Assembly (NCBI GenBank): GCA_003640385.1
Contig: RCAB01000004.1
Location: 62,001-126,000, forward strand
Source of the DNA: Setaria digitata
Lineage: Eukaryota > Nematoda > Chromadorea > Rhabditida > Setariidae
Reading direction: 5' to 3'
Length of the DNA: 64,000 nt
Shown here piece by piece: positions 35,059 through 46,400 of this stretch (within the stretch, counting starts at the first letter, position 1; every line of letters begins with the position of its first letter). Both the position numbers and the translations under genes were made by a program. A model generated the notes under the pieces. The model was not told the DNA's origin, made no database searches, and worked only from the letters and a program-made list of their open reading frames with translations.

Positions 35059-37586
35059 TCGTAGCCACACAAAAATATCAGTAAGTTCAGCTTTAAGTAC
35101 TGGGATTTTCAGATATCCCCTTCGGTCGATTACCTCTGTACAACTTTTGCAGCATCTTGAATTCAGAATAATGAGATTCGCAGCTAAATATGGAAATATC
35201 CCATCCAGAATGTTTATTTCCCATTGGTCTTTCTGATTTCTCCACGTGATTGAACAATCGACAGTGGGCTTAACTCATAGCATTGCGATTATCAGTTGAT
35301 ATAACGAGTAACCGACCTGAAAGTAGTTCATAAGCAGTGTTTGTTAAAGATAATGTGTTGGCGAGCTCAGTTACATTTCGCACGAAATAGCAGTAAGCGA
35401 TCACAATAGTGAAAAGTGGTGGATAGTTCTAGCGCAGTTATTGGAACTCTTTTGGTACAGTGTTTGTTGTCTTTGTTATCAGCGTTAACAGTAAGTTACC
35501 CGGAAGCTAATCATGAGCTGATCAGTAGTGGTTCGTAACTCCCATGAGCAGACTGAAAGCTGTAGTTGACTCCAACTAAAGTAATATGTAATAAAATTTC
35601 TCTTTTCTTTTCATTATGATGTGATGAGGTATTTCAAGCAACAAAACATCTCCGTTTCACAGCCCAGTATCGAAGCCAAGACAAAAAGAGCAAGATAATG
35701 CAAATGCCAAACACAGAAAAATGACATCATAAAAACAACATTATTTACATTCGTAGAAGAGAACTGGAAGACGATGTGTTCCTATGAAAGCAGAAAGAGC
35801 CAAAACTTCCCAAAGAGCGTGCTAGTCTAGTTCCAGATTAATCTTCGCGCATTTCTGAATTGACAGAAATCATCCAGAAGATTCTAAGTTTTGCTCTTAA
35901 GACTTACAGGGAATAGCTAAAGATAAAAAAAAAGGCGCGTTTATAAAGGAAAATGATAACGGTCAAGAAAATTGGCATTATAAATTGGAAACGTAATGTT
36001 AAAAAAGCAGGGTGCAACATTAACGGAAAAAAAAAGAAACTCCCAAGTTTGGGAATCTTCTTAATAATGAGGTTAAGTTTAGTTGTTCTTTTTCTAATCA
36101 AGGCGACATGAAAAAAAACTTCGGTTTCTTTACAGAGAAATTTTTAAAATTAAAAAATGGAGTGAGAATTATTTGGTATGGAAGAAATATCGGGTGAAAC
36201 AGTTGGCTGGACAAAATGATAAGACGTGCAGATATTTTAATCAATTATTTTCTGAATTGGAAGTTGAAGAGAAGTTAAGCGGTGAAAAAAGAAGGAAAGA
36301 ATAAAAAAGTGAGCAACATGACATAAAAAGAGTTCTTGACCCCCAAAGATGAAGAAATTCCTGGCACTTAATCTTTTATAACATTTCGGGACGACTACTT
36401 TTTTTTATGTGAAAACTTTTAGAAAGGAAGGTGCCAAACAGTGGACTAGTAGTCAGCTACTGGCTAATCTTATCAGCCTACCGCTTGGCGCTAATGATTC
36501 TTCCATGTCACTAAATCTGTGTTTGACCTGTTTTGACATTTATCTTTTAGTGTTAGTTTCAAATTATTCACTTCTTCTTCAACTATGAAATGGATTAAAA
36601 TGGAGTAAAAATGGTTTCTGAAACGTGATGTTCGTTTTCGAATTATGAGTTTTCTCTTTTATCGAAATGTTAATCATTTTAATTTCGATGTGATTTTGAG
36701 TTTCGTTTTTGTTATTAGTTAGTTGTATTATCTGCCATTAATTTATAGCTTTTTTAGATATAAGAACTGTACAGCACAAGACCGGAAGCTGACGGTTGGA
36801 ATTGCCGTGAAAGAAAAATGAATAAACCTGTTCCTGGTGGCAGTTTCGCGACACAGCTAGTTGGAAATAGTTCTGTGGTGAGTTAACCGTTGTTAGTGGT
36901 ACTAATAAACAACAGGATTGCTGAAGATTTAATCCAGCATGGGCCAAGATATTGGAAAGTAGTAGTAGCCTTATTCTTCTGGAAGGGAAAACCTTTCTGC
37001 TGCTAGGCAGCAGCTCTTGTAGGATGAAAGGCTCCGAGATCTTGCACTGAAAAGTGTTCTTCGGTTTAAACAACAGATTGTACATTTCTGAATTCGTAAA
37101 ATCCTCTGCTTTATTGGATTTTACCGGTGGTCCATGCATCATCATTGGGCTCAAACAGCTACAGGCAAACAGAAGGGATAAATGTGTAGGTAGAAATCAG
37201 TAGCTGTACTGGTATGCAGGTAACAGTAGCTTTCTCGGCTTACAGGGTGGGAATTCTGAATGAGAACTAAGTGTGGGAGAACTCTGCCCAAGTTCGGATT
37301 TCAGTGATGAGTGGGGGGAGCTTGACACCTGTATCAAGTTGAACAAGGGAGCAATGCTGCAGCAGCAGTAGCAGAAACGTCAAGGTAGAACCATTCCAGA
37401 CCAGGTCAAATGACGAGACAGATGAATTAGAGCAGAGGGTGGGGAGTGTTGATACGAATGCGAATGTGCAAGCAGCAACGAATGACACTTTGTCGAGCCG
37501 AATTTTGGATTTCGGGCTGAATGATTTGCCTAACGGATAGCTTCTCTCCATGAAGCCTAGTTCCTAATTCCTAGCTGGCTCAGTAG

Positions 37587-37627
37587 ACACACACATGTAC
37601 GTGTACACACACGTGCATGCACACGCA
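37587..37627. repeat. Alternating purine-pyrimidine tract (CA/TG/CG)
   Basis: Forty-one consecutive bases strictly alternate purine and pyrimidine, mixing CA, TG, TA and CG steps and containing CATG, TGCA, TACGTA-like and ACGT palindromes. The sequence is of the kind that can adopt left-handed DNA. Confidence 0.8.
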
Positions 37628-39978
37628 GTCACATGTAGACATCGATAAAGGGTGAATGGAAATGGAAGTGAAGGAGAACCTAATTTGCATTGCAGGACGT
37701 GTCACATTCAGCGCTGGCCCGACACTTCTCTTAGTATCGCACTTAGCTTCACTACTTGGTCTTGGCTCTTTATTCCTATTCAAGTACAGCGTCCAAGTGA
37801 TCGATCAGTGGGATTTAGGCTCTTTAAATTAATCAAAGTCTCTCCATTGTGCTTCTGTGGCTTTTCTTAGTAAACTTGATTGGTCAGTGTAAATGCATCA
37901 TATTACTACTAGTAAGTTATTAATTAATTTGCTTCGATTTAATTAGTAAGCAAGCAGACACATTTATAAAAGATAGGGAAAGGGCCAAGTTCATAAGCAA
38001 GCGTGAAAGAAGAAGAATTAAAAATAAAACCAAAAAGTTGTTAAGATTTCCGGCTAATTATTTTCAGCTCGAAGTAGAATTATTGAATAAATGTCAGCAA
38101 GCAATGAGAAAAGTGCCTGCAAAAGATCACTGGAACGAATATTTATAAAGGAAATAACAGTGTAATTTCATCTGCCGTGTTAAATTGAAGAATGAGATTT
38201 ATGCATATATCATAACGGCGTTAGCACAAAGCAAATTATGTTTGCAAAAGCGGTCCAATAAAAAAGGAATTAAATATTAGTGAAAGTGAACGAATTCTTG
38301 TAAAAACAGCTGATTGTTGAATGGCAGAATTATCTGCCATGAAATATTTCTATAACGTCATACTCAAGTAGTAACAAAATCGTAGGCCTTAGCGATGCTA
38401 CTGAGAATTATCTAGTGGTCTTTTGTTTCAGTATCTTTTCCTTTTATTTCGCTTTCTTAGCTGTTCAAGTCTTGCAAGTTAGCTGTTTCAGAGATGTAAA
38501 ACAACATGGATTTCTTAAAAATATGCCTCAATGTCTTTTTGCCAACATTTTGTTTGCTTCATCAATCATTGTTTTCCTCTTCATCCATTTACTCCTATTC
38601 CATGCTGGATTCTGGAACCATCTTCAAACCAATGAGACTTTATGTCATTTTGAACAGAGATGGCAAAAACTAGACAGGTAATTTATGATTACAACCTTAA
38701 TTGGAGCTTTTACTGCTGCCATATATTGAGAACGACCTTTCTTCGCTGAGATGATGTATCAGGAAAAGAGAAGGCAACTGGATATATCTAAACGATCATT
38801 GCTGACCAAGTGTTGATTTTTGTTTTACATAAAAAAATTTTTTGTTTCTTTTGAAGGGGAGAAGTAGCCCTTTCATCATCGTAACTATTAATTCTGCAGT
38901 AAGAGTAAATGCAAGCATTAAAAGTAACCTTAAACATTAATGATGCCTGCGGCCACTGTATGTATTTGCAATATCAGATTATAACAGTTCATAATTACAA
39001 TGAAGCATCCCTGTTTGTGGCGCATATGACTGACTCGGCTGTTGTTATTGTTATGCTAAGATTTCAACAACTCAGTTTTTGGACCACCAAACTTTCTTCC
39101 TGTTTTCCGCAGTGCTTGAATAAAGATACTCCAAAATTTTATTTTCAAGAAAGAACAGTAAAAGCCCTGTGGAGGTACAGTCTAAAATCTAAGTTTCTTT
39201 CTAAAAGTTGCTCTGCCTGTTTTTTTTTGACTTATTTAAAATCTGGTCCTCATTCTGTGTACAGTCCACCCAAAATTGCATTATGAACATGCAAAAATTT
39301 TAGGAGGATTTTTTCGAATTGTTGGAATTGAATTACTTTATGTCTTGCCTCAATCCAAATCAGTGTTAAATACCTGAGATTTGCTGTAATAGTTTTGAAA
39401 TTGCTTGCCAACAAGACTAATAATATGACTGAGAACAAACCACAAACTTTGTTAAGTCCAAAGAAACGCTCCTCACTAATTTAAGAGACATAGTGGGAAT
39501 TTAATTATTTATGTAAAATTATGGAAAGATTGCACGTAACATTCTGTACCTCCTTCTCGTAGAGAATTGTCTTTTTGCACCGAACTGCATAAACGAACAG
39601 TCTTTTGTTAAACATCCTATCGAATCGGGAGAAATATATTGTGAAGTTTGAAGAAAACTTAAAGTTTTACTTGAACTCCCATTGAAGAAATGGACTGATC
39701 TTGGATCCGCACTTAACTGTTGGTTGAAGTAGCAAAGTAATAACAGCACTGTTTCTTTTCAGATAAAGAAGCAACAAATTGCTTTGCATTTTCAGTTGGA
39801 GAATGGAATGCTAATTCATTGTTATTTGCCACCTTTCTCTCCAAATAATATTTTCCATATCCTGAATTCTCCTTCAATTTCGAGTTCACTTCGTTAAAAA
39901 TCAATAATTTTGGATTATTTTGAATAAGTTAAGATTCTCACATTAAAAATTCATGACAGTAACAATGATAAACGAATT

Positions 39979-40171
39979 CAATATTTAATAATTAATGATT
40001 AGCAATATATAATTAATAATTCGCTAATAATTAATATAGGCTGCCAGCAATAATTAATAACGACACTTAATAATAATAGAAATAAATATGACAAAACAGT
40101 AATGATTATAACATAATTATATAATGATAATAATAATATTATTATTAATAATAATAATAATAATAATAAAC
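39979..40171. repeat. AT-rich / (TAA)n microsatellite
   Basis: About 190 bases made almost entirely of TAAT, ATTAAT and TAA units. It ends in an ATTATTATT / AATAATAAT palindromic segment and a near-perfect (AAT)n run at about 40147-40170. Confidence 0.8.
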
Positions 40172-40456
40172 ATTTTGGTAGAAAATTTCAGACATATTAA
40201 TTGCAGTTGCTCGCTATTCAAAGTGATTTCTAATCAGTTACAAACTGTTCGTTACAATGCCTTATCAAAATTAATTTAACTCTATGCATCAGTCTGCTGT
40301 CACCAAGTGAAGTAAGTAACACATCCATTTAATAAGGATACAAAATGACAATTTAAACAAATGTGAAGTGAAAGCTGAGGCACACTAGTTATTTTAAAAT
40401 TCGTGCTAATAGGCCTTGAGCACTTATGAGCAGGAAGACACGCGCATGTATCTCTT

Positions 40457-43400
40457 TCATAAGGCATCTTTCAATCGCGAGGCGCTTACTCGTTGAGTCT
40501 TTACGTTCTCTGTAAACATCCTGAAGATGGAAATGAATTATTGGAATTCGTTCCCTTTGTCTGAAGTTTCTTTTGTTGTGCAAAAGAAGTCAGCAGTATT
40601 TCGCTGATATAGTTAAAGCAATTTATATAACAAAACTGTTCGGCTTGAATAAACTCACTCGCTAAATTTAAATATATAGAAGAAATTTGTCTCGCTATCA
40701 AGAACATGCACCTGCTCGCATCTCCACTTGAAACTTTGCTGAAATATACCATCACAGAAAAACTGACACCCTGACAAAGCCTCTCTTTACAATCATGGAA
40801 TTGAAATTTTGCATATGGCAAGATTGATTGATATTTGTTTGATTGATAAATATTATCTCTTATTAAATGAAATATGACGAGGAGAAAATTTTGTTTAAAC
40901 TAGTTGTTTAAGTTCCGAAATCTCGGATAAAGTTGAATATAACTTTAGAGATAGCATTTGTACCAACTAGTTCGTTCAGTGCATAGAGCAAAGATTTCAA
41001 GTTCCCATCAAAATTTTGTGTCACTTTCAAAATTATTACACCTGCTTAAGGGCAGATATTCGGATTCGGAAAATTCAAACAAGCGAAGCAAATTGGCAAA
41101 TAAAAACAAAAGTAGGCGATATAATAAAACTGATGAAAACAAAAAATTATGCAACAGCGCAATGGCTTTCAAGATTGATCAATAAGCGTAGTCGAAGTAA
41201 TAAAAAAATGAAAAAAAAAAAGTGAAAATTGGAAGCGTGCTTCCAAGTTAGACTTGATAATGCTCGAGATACATCAGCACATAGAAAACGTGACAGCAGA
41301 AATTTGGGCTAACTTAAAAATGGAAACAGTTAAAGAAACGTGCAGCCTACCTTTTCATTCCTCATTGCTATTTCGGTGCTTAAAGGTTCACCGATAGAAA
41401 CAGCCTCTATTTCGAATATACTCATCTACAATTTATAAATCTTTTCTTTTCAAAATAAATAAAGTTTTTAGTGCTTTAATAATTAAATAGAATAAGCAAG
41501 CAATCCCAAAATTGACAAACTTTTTTCTCTTGAAATGGATCACTGTCGTCGTTAATCAACTTTCGAAAACCCGTATCCCCTCTCGTTCCGCTTAATGTCA
41601 AATAGACATCAAAATCTGCGCTTGATTCGCCAGAATTGATCGTGATTACATATATAACGTCTGCAATAAGAAACAAAGGAAGGACTGGAAATATTTCATG
41701 ATCAAAATAGCAGAATCGATGGGGAAAAATCAAATTTAAATGCTCGTAACTGAGCAAAAAATTCAAGTAATTAACTTAAATGAAATATGTAAGAGCCTTA
41801 CAACCTACTTGAAATAGGTGGGATATCTGGCCAGACTGCGGGAAATTCGTAAACTGATTCTGACGTAAGGGTCGTATTTACAGCAGGAAATCGAAGTTCA
41901 TCGCCATTTTCAGAATCATAAAGTTTCATCTAAAGCAAAGTGATATTTTCTGTACTCTTACTGATTTTTCGTCAAACGATTTGGAGAACTGATCTGAAAG
42001 ATATAGGTAGATAAAAGTATAATCACAAACCTTCTGTATTTCGACCATACTCTCGTTGGTAAGTTCAACATCATCAGCCTGAACAAACTTGAGGCGTTGT
42101 GAATCATCGATACCGACTCTCACTTTGATAATCATAGATACATCTGCCGCTTTTTGCTACATAAAAACTTTGATTTCACAAGCAACAATTTTCAAAAATG
42201 ATGGGTTTGACAGGCTAAATTTCATACCCAGAAATTATAATAAAAAAGCTGTTATGTGTAAGATAAACAAAGTTATTATGTCCCACGGCTAGGGTTTCTT
42301 CAATTTCTATTTTTGATAATACTGACCTCTTGATCTGAATCTGACTGTCATCCAAAAACTTAGTTCTATTCTAATCTGACAACGAAGTTTTACTTTTAAT
42401 TTCTCTTTGATATGAAACAAAGAAATTCATATACCTCGAAAGTAATGATCATATCGGTAAGGGTAGTGGCAACGACTGTCATTTCTTCACTTGTATTTTC
42501 TGTACAAAGTGTTACTTTTGGAGTCAGAGTGCTACCTTCGCCAACTGTCATCCACAAAATCCATTTGGGTTTCTTTCTTGACAAGGCTTTTTTTCTGCTA
42601 GTTTTAGTCGAGAGACCTTCCATTTCTATTATTAAATCTGATTAATTCTAATTTTTAAACTGTGAGAATATTTCTCCGAAAGATGTAATGAAATTTGACG
42701 TTCTACCTATAATGATAAGTGATAGTTCTTATTGATTTTTGAAATATTTCGGAAAAAAGAAAAGAAACCGGAAAGTAGAAGTTCTATGAAAGTGTTTCCA
42801 TCATCATCCTCATTTGTATTTTCGTCCTTTTTCTCCATAGCTTTGACGCGACTAAATCCCATCACGTAACGATATGGCGCATGATGTGATTCACGAATTG
42901 TTACTTTTTCAGCAATCCAATCACTCGCCGTTGTTACGCTTGTAGCGTGTCCGTCGTAGATATTTTGTAAAATTTGCATCCCCTCATATATTTCGCTACC
43001 TAGAAAGTCTCCGAAGAGGGTAATATAAAATGTAATGGAACAACTTGCTGTGGTAGGTTCAGAAAAAAGAAATTACCGAAAAATTATTTATTAATTATTA
43101 TAAAATTAATTATCACACCGAAAAGTATTTATCAAAATTTCCACTCTAATGTGTTTTATCCTTCTAAACAACAGGTTTCCTTCAATGTTACAGACCAAAT
43201 TCATTTCATATAATTATAAGTTATTCAATTCATACAAATTCATTAAGCACACATTTACCGATGTCATTCATTTGGACATATAACCGCGTACTTCGTATAC
43301 GTCCAACGGAAACAGCCTCAGCTTTGAATGAAATTTCCTAAATGATAAAAAATGAGCTTGAATAAGCAAAACCATGATAAAAACATTGAAAAAAATGATT

Positions 43401-46400
43401 GGATGTCATGAAGTAACGGTTTAAATTGAAAATGTTTTGGGCAGAAAGATAAATAAAGCTTACCTGTTTTAAGTCTGAAGCATATTTAAAATCAACAGGG
43501 AAACGACCTGTTTCACCAATTTCGCCAATTATCCTTACATATGCTATGGTTTTTTCTAAAAATCGGCCATTTCGCGAGCTTAATTTAATTTTTCCTTCGT
43601 ATGAGAATACTGCAAAAAAGCAACACAGTAAATATAGCAGATTTAATGGACATTCTTAAAATGTTTTAAAATATCCAAATACTTGATATAGAGAACAACA
43701 GTTACCACTCAAAGGTTCAAAAGCTGCTCGGAAGACCGGAAATTCTCGGAATGGTTGTGAATTCTTCTCACACTCTATTTTCAGCCATTTTTGCACATAC
43801 GATACCATACGCTCTTCAGTATCTAAGTCTTTAAGCTCAACATAATCCAAGTAATAATTCGGCATTTCACCATTCCCATCAATTTCAATTCGCACCTTTA
43901 GCAAGTCACCAATTTCACCAAAGTCCACCTGTAAATTATGTGGAAAATTTTTGTGAAAAATTGCAGTTTGAAAGAAGTTCGATATTTTTCGAAATGTGAA
44001 GCAAATTTTGAGTGAAGAAGCAACTTTTTTGGTCCCTGAGGACATCATATAGAAATCAAAAAAAAACTACCCGAACTAACCTGCACAAGGGATGCCGACG
44101 GCACCTTTGCCATGCGACTGTCATAAATTTTTGTTGTCATCGAACTACCCTGACTACCGTAACCCACGATATTTAAATTTGATGTAGTGGCACCACTACC
44201 GTCGACTTTGCCAGAGTGCAGTATGAGTTCCCAGCGACCGCCTTCAGAAAAATGCTTTAAGTTTCTATCTTGTACATGTCGCGTTAGCATTATGATCATT
44301 CTGCATGACTAATTATTCCCTGGCCACTTACACAAAGTTCGTAGGGATTTTAGTACTGAAAAGCAATGGAGGTCATGAAACAAGTCAAGCAGTGGAAGAT
44401 GCAGAGCAAAAGTAGACAGTCTGAAAGTCTGAAACTCAAACTTAAATTTAAACTCTTCGTTTCAAACCCTACTGGTAGACTTAGAGTCGCGTAAGATAGT
44501 GGCAAAATAGCAAAAAGCTGTTGTTTTCAGTGTCCGTTCAATTTTTCCGTCAACCTGGCCACTGTCCAACCATTTGGAACACTGGAAGAGATATTGTCGT
44601 CCATCAGCAATATTTTCAGTAACCAGAACACGTTCAATATATACTCCAATTCCTGAATTTCCGAACTTCCATAGAGAAATTTTCGGAACAAATAAAAACC
44701 CTGAGCTAAATTGAAAGAAGATAAATCTTGCGAATTTCTCGACAAGTTGAAAAGCTTAACCCTGTATTAGCAAGGAATAAAAAACATGCCGTAACCAATG
44801 CGATTGTGACCGATGACAATTTTTTGGAGTAATCCAAGGCTTGCTGTTTCAATGTGAAATGAATCCATTCGGTTTTGTCGAAACTTTGGTTCATGAGTCT
44901 GTAACCAATTTATATACTGAAAAAACTCTTTCTCGCAATATACAAAAGAAATTCGCCGCAGTGAAGAGAAATGCTTTGGTACAAATAGTCTTTTAAAAAA
45001 ATGTACGTACTGATAAATCACATATTTTTTAAATATCACAGCTGCACTATGTTGGTAATAACGAATATATATGCTGTTGATAATTTTCCAGTGGAAAGGA
45101 AATCAGCTTACATCTTGTCTTAGTAGATACTTTTCACTTTTATTTAACTCGCCATATAAAACTATAAACAAATCGAGATCTGTATCAGCGGCCCAACGGT
45201 TTCCAGTAATCACCGACACAGTATATGTCATACCTGGAAAATAACAGTTGAGTTGTCACTGCTTAAGCAGTACTATCAAATATCGGATTATTAATTTGTC
45301 AGTAGTTCTGTGAAAAAAGTGGGAAGTTATGGAAAATTAGCAGTATTAAATGGTTTTTGGATGTACGCCACATGTAGTATCATCCCCTGTCGAACAAACC
45401 GTTTTCTTTTATACCGGTCGGAAAATCGACTTCCGGAATGGCTTTAGCGATAGTTTCATTGTTATCAGATGTCTGATCAGCAAGTGTTGTAAGCATTGGT
45501 TCCGGAGTTTCTTGCACTGCTGAATCGAACCACCCACGTCCGATATTGGCAATATTATTTGACCATTGCTGCTCCATCACCTCATCATTTTCAACTACAA
45601 TTTCTCAACGCATTCAAAGCAATTAAATTTTCTCAAAGTGAAAAGAACTCTTCTAAAAGCTAACTTTCCTCATCAGTTTGTTCACGTCGCTCTTCTTCTT
45701 CCACTGCCTTCTCTTTCTCATTTCCACCTGTCGCTTTGTTTTTCACACTTTTTTCCTCGTCCTGTTCTGCTTCTTCCGACCCTTTCTCATTATCAAGTCC
45801 CGTTCCGTTACTTCCGGACAACTCTTTATTTACTGTAGACTTGTTGACTCCTTCGCAACCATTTTCGGTGTTAGGGAGCATTGCAGTCCACTCCTCCGAC
45901 GACTTTTTCGAGACTGGTGAGGGCGGAAGCTGTCGCAACTCTTCTGAGGGAACTGAAATTTGACTGGTTTTATGAATTCATTCCCTGTGACTATTCACTT
46001 AGAGAGAAGAATTTTGTGTCAAAGAGCAAACCTTTCTTCATTTCACTCATCCGTGGTGTACTTTTCGATCCGGCACTATCTCGTTTATTAGAACGGAACA
46101 TCGAAGTCAGGGCCATCATCTTACTATTGCCAACTGCTCTCTGAGGTCGCTCAATTGAGTTCTCTCCACCAACTGCTGGAAAGGGAAGCAATTGGCAGAA
46201 ACATTTCATCAACTTACGAATAATGTCACTTCAAAAGTTAACAACAATATCTTGGAGGCGATACTTCACCGTACATCTAACTACTTTAAGTGAAAGAAGT
46301 AGGTATATCTCATTGACTAGTAAAGACCTGATTGTACTGAAAGACTAGAAATCGGTGGTAATGCTGGTATCCCTGCCGAAACTGTATTTTCTCGAAATAC

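Larger units (their letters stand above)
35059..40456. other. Intergenic region, TMEM200 to DCX-PLAT
   Basis: About 5.4 kb upstream of TMEM200 and downstream of the DCX-PLAT stop. It contains a purine-pyrimidine alternating tract, an AT/TAA-rich repeat, an acceptor-to-donor open stretch with a hydrophobic segment at 38415-38679 (+), and long but unrecognised minus-strand frames at 36738-37154 and 37267-37551. None reaches gene status by itself. 3' exons of the DCX-PLAT gene could lie at the low-40 kb side if its last exon continues. Confidence 0.45.

Noticed and set aside
36738..37154. 138-codon minus-strand frame
   Set aside because: Only the first half looks protein-like. It could not be joined to TMEM200 or DCX-PLAT, and no family is recognised.
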